22,008 nt of DNA, taken from a virus. Of this stretch, positions 14,601 to 21,978 are shown one piece after another (the first letter of the stretch is position 1; every line of letters begins with the position of its first letter). The position numbers and the translations under genes are program-made. The stretch spans positions 1 to 22,008 of IMG/VR virus record IMGVR_UViG_3300029319_000579; one strand, 5' to 3'. A model generated the notes under the pieces. The model did no database searches and was not told where the DNA came from. It was given only the letters and a program-made list of their open reading frames with translations.

Positions 14601-15123
14601 ATATACCACCAACAGCATTTACAGGGTCTAATAAAAAGGTACGTATATAATCTAAACTACCTTCTACCTTTTCTCCAACAGTAAGTTCTTTGCTAAACAA
14701 TCCTGCCATATCTTCGTAAAGTTTGTAGGCTTTACCTGCCGTAGCCATTTTTACTGGGTCATCTTGTATTCTATTTAAAAATCTTGTCTCCTCAAAATTA
14801 CGAACACTGTTACCTCCACTAACTCCTCTCCTATTATTTAAGAACGCATCCACAAGATTTTCTTTAGATTGTTTTTCTACATATCTTTTACCATAACGAT
14901 CTATCATATATGCTTCTACAACAGAGAACATATTATCATCCTCTGACATATCATTCTCAGAGTAAGTGCCAGCCTCAGGCAACCCTATCTCATTAATTTC
15001 CCTAGTTTTAGTTTCAGTATCTGTTTCATGAAACTTTAGAAAAAAATCTCTAGGTACTACATCTTGAGTTTGTTTGTTATGAAACTTTAGAAAAAAATCT
15101 TCGGGTACTACGTTTTGTGTCAT
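11608..15123 (-). CDS. Large internal virion (ejection) protein, 1171 residues
   Basis: The last gene of the minus-strand operon. Size, position downstream of a lysozyme-domain protein, and composition fit the big internal-core proteins of podoviruses (T7 gp15/gp16 class) that enter the host ahead of DNA. The N-terminus holds two copies of a 17-residue unit with core VVP-x-DFFLKFH (residues 5-15 and 22-32). Residues about 165-320 mix Gly/Ala-rich hydrophobic helices (AVGGILGKVVGGG, LGIAALGSVIMGGIQAG) with a Lys-rich stretch, as expected of a protein that can span a membrane. The rest is long, helical and charged, with no catalytic motif seen. It starts 7 bases after the stop of the 325-residue gene. 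The function is inferred from context rather than from a recognised domain. Confidence 0.75.
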   Translation of the reverse strand: MTQNVVPEDFFLKFHNKQTQDVVPRDFFLKFHETDTETKTREINEIGLPEAGTYSENDMSEDDNMFSVVEAYMIDRYGKRYVEKQSKENLVDAFLNNRRGVSGGNSVRNFEETRFLNRIQDDPVKMATAGKAYKLYEDMAGLFSKELTVGEKVEGSLDYIRTFLLDPVNAVGGILGKVVGGGSVRVASNVGQKAAMEAMKKTAGTGASAKTVKKKGAEAFKKAIREAGKETQRNAARFASELKNTRGFKRLIQKGAVAEIATVASIDAIAAAGTDALYQNGLIRTGVQEEFSTMQLGIAALGSVIMGGIQAGRVMARGEIGPQASPLVTGGVENRKDVLKDLTQDLIKYGEMQIPITKKWEARVADGQELSDLDSDFFIELLLGRHSEDGEEVLFEGISQKAARNNVYWIEESDENVGNWVAEIIATSEQKDVDEFVDAFRKATGNKLRQISAKKMTPEKLADTFANKISQSARNLNALKQVADRNSLSIEDLDVETFIATEADLPFKTIKRETDNPEMSGFEKFLELTPDAIVNAQNKTIRLLVSNPSTSALNVIGWGAHTSLNTVSDIALATVYLGKGGLQKLAFMGNRGDNDLRIAKQIMASTLFKGRTILDPSMTRAHFETMLSRNAKAMEALDSTLPGGVENATKLITDGEFSSTARMLDLKSEQVVDMIQMLSLVKAQDRFTKSVEFVSQMDKALRLQFNKGWDEFYTDPNASKLMQTKEYSRIEALAVERTLETIFSKSYKGKGALGQIAGAIEDARNIPGIGLMIPFGRFFNNTVDFAFQASPIGLFGKLMGFYKDKTYKELSAKATVAVGFVAYLSQDEDEKRRQGLGLYETRTPGGTIINQQFDYPLSLFKAVARVISMLNAGETPTEDMLSQISRDFTLGGLLRNLDRSQKDMAELLYHAFRLELEDVQRSAIKVSRGIITQPINAGTRFLEPLNIVAGVVQGGQQKTIDREQGNKFVNDAFRYFDNIMPIFVGERPELQSAAVGTIIPPATKVFGIRPVELTDTSALLNMLGYSNFELNAERKIREQAPRAANEYNRILFSVIEAKSKALMDNEGFRNASIERQRSIWDKEKNDAKEAAREIIVLQYSDSHPVHGSVVDLQYDLTRKHSRSEIDKAREELELSEDLGDLNRGQLILLREYFDVKKTVDEIKDNKILRGN
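15028..15100 (-). repeat. Tandem 51-base direct repeat at the start of the ejection-protein gene
   Basis: An identical 22-base stretch occurs at 15028-15049 and 15079-15100, 51 bases apart. This encodes two copies of a 17-residue unit at the protein N-terminus with the core VVP-x-DFFLKFH. Outside the core the DNA copies differ, so the duplication is not very recent or is held by selection. Confidence 0.85.
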
Positions 15124-15130
15124 TATCTAC

Positions 15131-16108
15131 CTATAAATAACTATCTGCTTTTCCTGGACCATATGTTAAATCAAAAATTCGTTTTTTCTCAGGACTTGGA
15201 TCTGCTCTTAATTCGTCTATAGATTCTTGAATAGGTGTTGGATAGACGTAGCCTTGGAGTATTGTTTTTCCAATACTAGTTTCTTGAAAACCTTTTAATG
15301 CAGGGTTGGCTTTTATCAACGCCTCAAGTTCTGCAGGGCTACCAAAAGAACTATTTCTACCTGATGGTGTATAATTAAATAATTGTATAAGACCTTTTTG
15401 TTTTATAGATGGTTCCTTACTAAAAACATCGTCTAATATACCATTAAGTTTAGTGTCGTCGGGGTTGTTAATTTGATACATAAGAGCAGGATTAACAATA
15501 CTATCTATTACTATTTTTACCATTGCTTCTTCTTTGGCACTGACTTTTACTGGATCTAATCTAGTTCCTGGTTTTATATCAATAAACACATTACGACCAG
15601 GTGTAGTTACAATGTTATTTAACTTAGAAGCCATGTCAATAAAGTTTTGTTTTCCTTCTTCTCCAACATAAGATTGACTTGTTATCTGTCCAATAATATC
15701 TATCTGTTGATCAACAGGTGCATTAGATGTAACTATATCTATCATAAGGGGGAGATCGAGCAGTTTAACAGAGTTGTTATACTCGGTCTCTTGTTCTTCT
15801 ATAAAATCAAATACCTCTTTTACAGCAAAAGGATCTGTTTTTAATTTATCAAAAAAGTTTTTTTGTGTATCATCAACGAATGTTATATCTTCCAGTCTCT
15901 TTTCTAACTTTATAACAGCTTCTGCTGCCTCTCTGTAAGGCTCGCTACTTCTAAATTTTGCTCTATCTCTATTTCTGGTTAAACCAAGTTCTAACAAAGT
16001 GTTTTCACGAGCAAGAGCTATCTCCTCTTCTCTTTCTTTGTCTGCCCTATCTTCTAATCTTTTTCTTTGATATGCATCATTAAGACCAGCCCATGAAAAT
16101 TTCATCAT
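15131..16108 (-). CDS. Late virion-operon protein, 325 residues, unknown function
   Basis: Lies between the 175-residue and the 1171-residue genes in the late operon and starts by ATGA overlap, with AGGAG just upstream and two consecutive ATGs. Residues about 12-100 are strongly charged and helical (RKRLEDRADKEREEE), predicting a coiled coil. The middle (about 100-230) reads as a helical and strand mix with DLPLMIDIVTSN and PGRNVFIDIKPG, and the C-terminal part is Pro/Gly-rich (YGPGKADSYL at the very end). No enzyme motif is apparent. By position it may be an internal-core or tail-associated protein acting with the large ejection protein. Family not recognised. Confidence 0.7.
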   Translation of the reverse strand: MMKFSWAGLNDAYQRKRLEDRADKEREEEIALARENTLLELGLTRNRDRAKFRSSEPYREAAEAVIKLEKRLEDITFVDDTQKNFFDKLKTDPFAVKEVFDFIEEQETEYNNSVKLLDLPLMIDIVTSNAPVDQQIDIIGQITSQSYVGEEGKQNFIDMASKLNNIVTTPGRNVFIDIKPGTRLDPVKVSAKEEAMVKIVIDSIVNPALMYQINNPDDTKLNGILDDVFSKEPSIKQKGLIQLFNYTPSGRNSSFGSPAELEALIKANPALKGFQETSIGKTILQGYVYPTPIQESIDELRADPSPEKKRIFDLTYGPGKADSYL

Positions 16109-16632
16109 ACTCTCCTAGACATCAGCCCTTGTGGGGTGAGGGGCATATCCTCAGTCTCCACCATTGGCTCTTCTTTTTCTTCAGGCTGCATTTCCATAGG
16201 TTCATCTATGGGCATACCTTGTTCTTTCTTCATTTGTTGTAGGATATCATTAGCACGTTTTGCATCTCTGGTATATTCAATACCATCATCTTGAGCCTTA
16301 TCAAAACCCTCTTCAAATTCTACATCAGCTTCTAGTGCAAGACCTCTAATATATTCATGTAATACTGGCGCAATAATTAGACTAACATCTAAGCTATGTC
16401 TGCCACCCATTACGGCACTACGCAATATACCTTCAACAAGAGACACAAGATCAAGACCTTCTTCTAAAAAATGAAAAGCATCTCTTAATGCTTCTGGTCT
16501 AGTAATGTTATCTATGTGCATATCCAGTGCTTCAAGAGGACTCGCAATATCAGGAGGTCTCTCAAAGCGCATGTTTTTAGGTTCTTTAGTTAATGATTGA
16601 CCTGGAATAGGTGCAGCTAATACTATACTCAT
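16105..16632 (-). CDS. Late virion-operon protein, 175 residues, acidic tail
   Basis: Start and stop both sit in ATGA overlaps with neighbours. Residues about 30-105 form a helical core (PLEALDMHIDN, LEEGLDLVSLVEGILRSAVMGG, SLIIAPVLHEYIRGLALEADVEF). Residues about 105-175 are acidic and Met/Pro-rich, with a run of EEKEEPMVETEDM, and end in LTPQGLMSRRV, a short basic end. This looks like a small helical protein with a flexible acidic tail. It may help assemble the internal core or bind the basic parts of neighbouring proteins. I do not recognise a named family. Its place between the lysozyme-domain gene and two other late genes makes a virion role likely. Confidence 0.7.
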   Translation of the reverse strand: MSIVLAAPIPGQSLTKEPKNMRFERPPDIASPLEALDMHIDNITRPEALRDAFHFLEEGLDLVSLVEGILRSAVMGGRHSLDVSLIIAPVLHEYIRGLALEADVEFEEGFDKAQDDGIEYTRDAKRANDILQQMKKEQGMPIDEPMEMQPEEKEEPMVETEDMPLTPQGLMSRRV

Positions 16633-17321
16633 TCTTCATCTTCTCTCATAAAATAGTCTAATGATACTTTACCACCCTCTAGTTGTATCATAATTTTTTG
16701 CAAATCATTTATTAAGTTTTCAGGAACTTTTTGATCAGGATCAATTCCTATTGTATTAGATACAGTTTTTAAATACTTAGTTGTTTCATTTTCGCTAGGT
16801 GGTGCATACTTGTTAATAAACTCTCTTAATGTTTGTCCACGGGTTTGAGTATCTAATACTATTTGTTTACGCATTGCTAACATACCAGCCTCTGCTGTTT
16901 TAAATCTAGCAAAACCTCCCTCACCTTTTTCTGCACCATCCTGACCTGCAAATCTAAGATTGCCTGGATTATTATTTCTTATAGTCAACGGTTGCTTACC
17001 CTTTTCACCCTTAACAAATATTTGATCGCCTGCCTCTGCTGTTGGTGACAAATCTGTTATTTCTTCTTTTAGTTGCCTATTCTTTGATTTTGCATTTGCA
17101 ATAGCACTTGTTTGACGAACAATAGTAGCTGAACGAGAAGAAAACTCTGCCATTAATTCTTCAACTGGGTCACTAACCCCTAAAGGAGATGTTGTATCAA
17201 CTCTATTACGCCTCATGAAATAAGGTCTATCTGTTTTTCTAACAGCCTTTGTTGTTCTAGCATCCTCTTCAGCTAGTTGGCTTCTTATCTCTTCCAAAGA
17301 TTTTTTAGTATATAGTGCCAT
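16629..17321 (-). CDS. Virion protein with lysozyme-like NNNPGNLR domain
   Basis: A 230-residue late protein. Residues 1-95 are charged and helical (a likely coiled-coil or assembly part). Residues about 112-200 hold a domain seen in phage structural proteins: IRNNNPGNLRFAG (114-126), GGFARFKTAEAGMLAM (135-150), TLREFINKYAPPSENET (164-180) and KYLKTVSNTIGI. That pattern (NNPGN-[LI]-R, G-F-[AT]-x-F, Y-A-P-P-x-x-N) belongs to lysozyme-fold domains thought to cut peptidoglycan during DNA entry. A catalytic Glu could not be pinned down from sequence alone. It replaces the transglycosylase part of T7 gp16 as a separate gene. Its start lies 8 bases after the stop of the 1476-residue gene. Confidence 0.8.
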   Translation of the reverse strand: MALYTKKSLEEIRSQLAEEDARTTKAVRKTDRPYFMRRNRVDTTSPLGVSDPVEELMAEFSSRSATIVRQTSAIANAKSKNRQLKEEITDLSPTAEAGDQIFVKGEKGKQPLTIRNNNPGNLRFAGQDGAEKGEGGFARFKTAEAGMLAMRKQIVLDTQTRGQTLREFINKYAPPSENETTKYLKTVSNTIGIDPDQKVPENLINDLQKIMIQLEGGKVSLDYFMREDEE

Positions 17322-17329
17322 TATTTCAC

Positions 17330-20300
17330 CTAATCAAAAATATCAAACAGAAAACTAAACAAGAAATCATTTTGAGCACGATCTTCACCTGCTGCTATTC
17401 TTTCCCTTAAACTTTCTAGGTCTTGTAAACCAAGAAGTATCTGCATACCACGATCTCTAGAGTTTTCTATTGACTCTACATTGTACTGCATTAGATCTCT
17501 TTCTCTTTGCCAGATGTGATCTAAGTTATTTTCTGTCAATTCATTAATTGTCTTAGCAAAGTCCATGTTGCTTTCATTTTGTACAGCAGTATTTAAAGTT
17601 GCTATATTCTGTCTCCACTGTGCATTAGCTTGTGCCACTACTAAACCATTATTAGCGTTAAACTGATCTCTTTGATTTTGTAAATTAGAATTAAATTGTC
17701 TAATACCATTTACTGCATTTACATTAAATTGATTTGTAGCATTAACTTGTGTTGCATTAAATTGTGAGGTCTGTGATGCTAGTGATGCAAAGAATTGATT
17801 AGTCTGGTTTTCACTGGTAGCATTAAATTGTGATGCAGCATTAGTAGCAGCCTGATCAGTAAACAACGCTTGTATGTTTTGTTGTGCTCTAAATATCTCA
17901 GTCTGTTGTGCATTAGTCAGGTTAGCCATGTCCATTTGTAAGAAACTTTGAGCATTCTGTACCGCAGCCTGTTGTCTATTATTTAAATTAGCCGTATCCA
18001 TAGCAGCAAGAGTAGCAGCGTTTTGTAATACAGCAGCCTGTCTATTACTTAAATTAGCTAAACCTACAGTTTTCATAAGTTCAGAGTTATGTAATTGTTC
18101 TTGTTGTTCTGCAGTAAAGTTTATATTAGCTGCCTCTGCAAATCTAGCTGCATTTTGTATAGCTGCTTGCTGTTGATTATCTATTTGTTTACCTTGCAAT
18201 GCTGCAGCAAGTTGTGCATTAGATACATAAGCCTGTTGCTTATTAGATAAATTTGACAGCTCAATCTGTAGGTTGTTTGCATTATTAGTTAAAGCAGTCT
18301 GTTGCCTGTTGTTTAAGTTCATGTTAGAAACTTCAGCGTATCTAGCTGCTGTAACTAAGTTGGCTTGTTGTTGATTGCTAAGGTTTTGACCCTGTAGTGC
18401 AGACTTTATCTGTGCATTAGCTAAGAATGTTTGTTGCATGTTAGACAAGTCTTGTGTTTGTAGAGCAAAAGCATTTGTGCTATTCTGCAGTGCTGCCTGT
18501 TGTTCGTTAGACAAGTTCTGTAGAGCAAGTCCTTGTTGTGCAGCAGCATTAGTCAGAGCAACCTGTTGTCTCCTGTTAAGGTTACTCATGTTCATCTGAT
18601 TAAATGTTTGAGCATCCTGTTGTGCAATAGGTAATGCAGACTCCATAGCAGCCTGTAAGATAGCTGCACCTGCCATAGAGCTACCACCCAGTCCTCTTGC
18701 AGCCATAGCAGCATTAGCGGCTCTCATAGCACCTGCAGCCCAAGCTGGTGTACCATCATCAAACTGACTCATCAGGTTTTCTAACTGACCTTGCACAGTT
18801 CCTAGAGCACCTACCTCACCCTGTATAGCTTTAGCTAGTGTACCATTATCAACACTAAAGGTATCTAACTTTGCAGCATATGCTGTAGCCTCTTCTCTAA
18901 GTAAACCACCAGACTGTGCTACCTTAGCTTGAGCCATATTAGACTCTGCTATAGTTGCAGCTTCTGGCAATTCATTTACAGACACTGTTGCTTGTTGAGC
19001 TATAGCAGGATCAATACCAGAGGACTGCGCTATCTTAACTGCTGGTGCTACCTCATCTTGACCTGCTGCATTTACAAGTTGACTAGGGGTAACATTCATC
19101 TCACCCATATTAACCCTATTAATAAAGTTAGAGTCAAACTGTGCTGCATCAGCCATAGCTGCATCAGATACAGTGCCTTGTGCTGCATCTACCTGAGCAC
19201 CCTCACTTACTGTCCCTGTAGCTGCAGTTGTTCTAGCAGTTTCATCTCGCACTGCTCCAGCAGCAGTAGTAGCACCGTAAGTAGCTGTATCTGCTACACC
19301 AGGAGTCATTGCTGTTTCTACTGTCTCAACAGTTGCTGCACTTGCATAGGGAGCTGTAGCACTAACCTGACCAGTAGATGGATCTAAAAACTGACTTTGA
19401 TCTTCTTCTATGTAAGATACAGGAGCTTGTCCAGGTTGCATAGTTTGAGTCACTGCATCACCAAACATAGGTATTATATCATCTTTATAACTTATTGTTT
19501 CAAAACCAGTTACTGGATCTATGTTTCCTTCACCTGATAGATCACTAGATGCTCCACCCTCTTGATAGCCACCAATTACTCCACCCCTATTTAGAGTATT
19601 TTGCCCAGACATTTTTCTTACCAAGTCTAATAAAAAATCATTAGGAGTTGTAAGTTTTACCCCAGCGAAATAACTACCCCCTGGAATATTAACTCTACCA
19701 GTGTCTTCTTCTATAAAGTTTGCTTCTAAAGAATATGTTGCATTACCTGAAGTATAAGATACAGGAAGTTTTTTATCTCTAAGGGCTTTTAAAAATACTT
19801 TAGATCCTTCAAGCACAGAGTTACTAGTTAGTAATTCGTTATTACGTACCTCATAGCTTTGTCCTGTATCTTGTAAATCTTTTGCAATGTCCCTTGTCAT
19901 AGGATCTTTAAAACTAAGTCTACTGGTTCTTTTATTACCGATCCCTATTTGTTCACCCTGAGAGTTAAAGTAAGATATAGAAACACCTTTATCTTTATCA
20001 GAAAACTGCATGGCTTTAGGTTGAGAGGTTTGTCGTGTTTGTTGTTGTGTCGTAGCTACTCTAGGTGGTGTGCTTCTGTCATTGTCCCTTTGTCTAGGCG
20101 CAGGAGCACCCATAGATCTTTGAGTGGTAGCCTGTGGTGCAGGACTAGACACTCTAGGTTGTTGTGTTCTACCCCTCTCTATACCTGCTGCAGGTTGTGA
20201 TCTAGGGGCAGGACTAGCTGCAGGTGCTCCTCTACCTCTCTCTGCAGGTCCACCAGTATAACCACCATAAGACATACCAGTTACAGCTTTTTGATATTCA

Positions 20301-21760
20301 CCCATACGTGCTGCTGCTCCAGGATTAGACTTGTAAAAACTATCAAGAGCAGGTCTAGACTTCTCGCCAGTGTACCCAAGAAATTTATTAGCTAAATTAT
20401 GCTCTGACTCTAGTGGCATAACAGCACCACCCTCAGACATAGATCTAACATACCCAGGTGGTACATAAGTAATAGGTTTACCATTTCTTAGTGTAACTGG
20501 TATCATCTGTCCTCTTTGGTTCCTATACATTACAGTTTCTATACCACTATCTCTGGCTTCAAACTGTGTCCCTTCATAAACAGATCCCGGTTGATATCCA
20601 CCACCAAATGTAGGCACAGAACTCAAACCAGCAGTAGATACTGGTCTAGCGACTGTAGCACTTACTGGGGTATAGTCTGTGGTTGGTGGGGGTGGGGCAG
20701 CAGTAGTAAGTCCTGTGTCAGTTGTAGTAGGTGCTGTTTCTACTGGTGTGGTGGTAGTTGGTGTTGGATCATAACCAGTTGTAACTGGCTGGCTAAATAC
20801 CTCTTCTGTTTGAGTTTGAGTTGTCTCTGGCACTGTAGCCTCTGGAGCAGGTGTAGTGTCAGCATAAGTAACTACTTCTTCTGGTGCAGGGTCTACCACA
20901 GTGTCAACTGTTTGATCTTGTTGACCACTACCTATCTGTATCCCAGCAAATGGTGAAGTTGCACCTGTATCAGACACATCCTCCCTTCCAACAACCTGCA
21001 TATCTGTAGTTGTTTCTTGTTGATCGCCAAGATTTAACTGTGTATCTCTGTAATCAAATATAGCCTGTTGGTCAAACCCAGAGGTTACTGCATTTTCATT
21101 TAGGAAAGCATTTGAGAAACCAGTCTGTTCATAAGAAGAGTCTAGCGTAGGGTTGTCAACTGTAAATGTTCTACCATCATCCAGTAAGAATGTTTTAGGG
21201 TCAGATCTGTAACCTGCTTCTTCCATCAAAGCAGAGTTAGCATGAATTGCATTATATACTCTTTGAAGTTCTGGCCCTTCTACTCTAGCTTGTCCACTAG
21301 CAATTTTTATATCTACTACATCCTGTGCACTTATCTGACCATCACCATCTAAGTCATATAAAGCTAACTCTTGAGGAGTTGCATCTTGTGCCTTAGAAAA
21401 ATCAAAACTAGATTTTCCTGTTCTTGCACCAACAGTATAAAATTTTTGTTCAAAGTCTGAAGCAAATTTAGCTAGGTTAAAACTAGCATCCCCCATTCTG
21501 TTTCTATCGTCACCACCTAAAAATACATCAGTCCTGTCTGGCATTGGCCCTAAGTCTGGAAGACCATCATCTACTGGTGTATCATCTGCTGGAGGTGGTG
21601 CTTCCTCAACAGGTTGATCACTAGGGATAGTTGCACCTATCTCTCTAGCGTGTCTTTCAGCATCTGATCTATTTTGAAACGTAGAGTCACCAACTTTGTA
21701 ATAGGTAGTAAACCCCTCAGAAGTTGGACCAGTTATTTCTTGAAAGATTGGGTTTGCCAT
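17330..21760 (-). CDS. 1476-residue repeat-rich virion protein
   Basis: The largest gene here; its ATG overlaps the upstream stop as TAATG. Residues 1-130 begin with a compact domain. An EF-hand/dockerin-like loop DLDGDGQISAQD spans 136-147. Residues about 285-375 are Thr/Pro/Val-rich and about 505-582 are Pro/Ala/Arg/Gln-rich, both disordered-looking. Between and after them are Gly-rich turns (MSEGGAVMP, MSYGGYTGG, RGGVIGGYQEGG). A globular domain lies at about 584-730. An Ala/Thr/Gln-rich stretch leads to eleven 22-residue repeats (1056-1297) and then seven 11-residue repeats (1310-1386), all predicted helical. The charged C-terminus ends FLFSFLFDIFD. It is probably an internal or tail-associated structural protein. 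No enzyme motif seen. Confidence 0.8.
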   Translation of the reverse strand: MANPIFQEITGPTSEGFTTYYKVGDSTFQNRSDAERHAREIGATIPSDQPVEEAPPPADDTPVDDGLPDLGPMPDRTDVFLGGDDRNRMGDASFNLAKFASDFEQKFYTVGARTGKSSFDFSKAQDATPQELALYDLDGDGQISAQDVVDIKIASGQARVEGPELQRVYNAIHANSALMEEAGYRSDPKTFLLDDGRTFTVDNPTLDSSYEQTGFSNAFLNENAVTSGFDQQAIFDYRDTQLNLGDQQETTTDMQVVGREDVSDTGATSPFAGIQIGSGQQDQTVDTVVDPAPEEVVTYADTTPAPEATVPETTQTQTEEVFSQPVTTGYDPTPTTTTPVETAPTTTDTGLTTAAPPPPTTDYTPVSATVARPVSTAGLSSVPTFGGGYQPGSVYEGTQFEARDSGIETVMYRNQRGQMIPVTLRNGKPITYVPPGYVRSMSEGGAVMPLESEHNLANKFLGYTGEKSRPALDSFYKSNPGAAARMGEYQKAVTGMSYGGYTGGPAERGRGAPAASPAPRSQPAAGIERGRTQQPRVSSPAPQATTQRSMGAPAPRQRDNDRSTPPRVATTQQQTRQTSQPKAMQFSDKDKGVSISYFNSQGEQIGIGNKRTSRLSFKDPMTRDIAKDLQDTGQSYEVRNNELLTSNSVLEGSKVFLKALRDKKLPVSYTSGNATYSLEANFIEEDTGRVNIPGGSYFAGVKLTTPNDFLLDLVRKMSGQNTLNRGGVIGGYQEGGASSDLSGEGNIDPVTGFETISYKDDIIPMFGDAVTQTMQPGQAPVSYIEEDQSQFLDPSTGQVSATAPYASAATVETVETAMTPGVADTATYGATTAAGAVRDETARTTAATGTVSEGAQVDAAQGTVSDAAMADAAQFDSNFINRVNMGEMNVTPSQLVNAAGQDEVAPAVKIAQSSGIDPAIAQQATVSVNELPEAATIAESNMAQAKVAQSGGLLREEATAYAAKLDTFSVDNGTLAKAIQGEVGALGTVQGQLENLMSQFDDGTPAWAAGAMRAANAAMAARGLGGSSMAGAAILQAAMESALPIAQQDAQTFNQMNMSNLNRRQQVALTNAAAQQGLALQNLSNEQQAALQNSTNAFALQTQDLSNMQQTFLANAQIKSALQGQNLSNQQQANLVTAARYAEVSNMNLNNRQQTALTNNANNLQIELSNLSNKQQAYVSNAQLAAALQGKQIDNQQQAAIQNAARFAEAANINFTAEQQEQLHNSELMKTVGLANLSNRQAAVLQNAATLAAMDTANLNNRQQAAVQNAQSFLQMDMANLTNAQQTEIFRAQQNIQALFTDQAATNAASQFNATSENQTNQFFASLASQTSQFNATQVNATNQFNVNAVNGIRQFNSNLQNQRDQFNANNGLVVAQANAQWRQNIATLNTAVQNESNMDFAKTINELTENNLDHIWQRERDLMQYNVESIENSRDRGMQILLGLQDLESLRERIAAGEDRAQNDFLFSFLFDIFD
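17603..17833 (-). repeat. Seven 11-residue (33-base) repeats
   Basis: Seven consecutive 11-residue units with pattern x-Q-F-N-A-x-x-x-N-x-x (for example SQFNATSENQT, SQFNATQVNAT, RQFNSNLQNQR) at residues 1310-1386 of the 1476-residue protein. The seventh unit is degenerate. They begin 12 residues after the 22-residue array and have exactly half its period. Confidence 0.85.
17870..18595 (-). repeat. Eleven 22-residue (66-base) tandem repeats
   Basis: Eleven gap-free units of 22 residues span residues 1056-1297 of the 1476-residue protein. The shared core is NLSNRQQAALQNA, with Leu, Gln-Gln, Leu and Asn at fixed places and four to nine freer residues between cores. The DNA copies are well diverged while the protein core persists, which indicates selection on structure. 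The spacing suits a long alpha-helical rod. Confidence 0.93.
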
Positions 21761-21978
21761 TATCTAGTTCCTATCCATACAAAACCGAACAAAAGGCCAA
21801 CGGAAATAATAAAGAGTAAAATACCTGTAGCCCATTCGATGATTGTTTGTTTGATTTCCATTTGTCTGTATTCATGTTCTCTCTTTTGCTTTCTAAGTTT
21901 TGCTTCTATTTCTAATATCTCTTGCCATTTAGATGGTCCATATACTACAGATATAAAGTCTTTTAACTCTGCTCTCAT
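21760..21978 (-). CDS. Small membrane-anchored protein, start uncertain (may be 5' partial)
   Basis: From the ATG at 21978 the product has 72 residues: a charged helical part about 17-45 (EILEIEAKLRKQKREHEYRQM), probably a coiled coil, then one hydrophobic segment at about 49-70 and a two-residue basic end. The frame stays open from this ATG to the window edge, adding ten codons that read IFAAKQKAAS, and the ATG has no good Shine-Dalgarno site. The true start may therefore lie outside the window. Its TAA shares a base with the start of the 1476-residue gene (TAATG). It could be a small internal-core or membrane protein of the late operon. Family not recognised. Confidence 0.6.
   Translation of the reverse strand: MRAELKDFISVVYGPSKWQEILEIEAKLRKQKREHEYRQMEIKQTIIEWATGILLFIISVGLLFGFVWIGTR

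Noticed and set aside
18929-19387. Cys/Ser-rich forward frame opposite the repeat protein
   Set aside because: Composition is the antisense image of Ala/Thr/Gln codons, with no ribosome site or neighbours on that strand.
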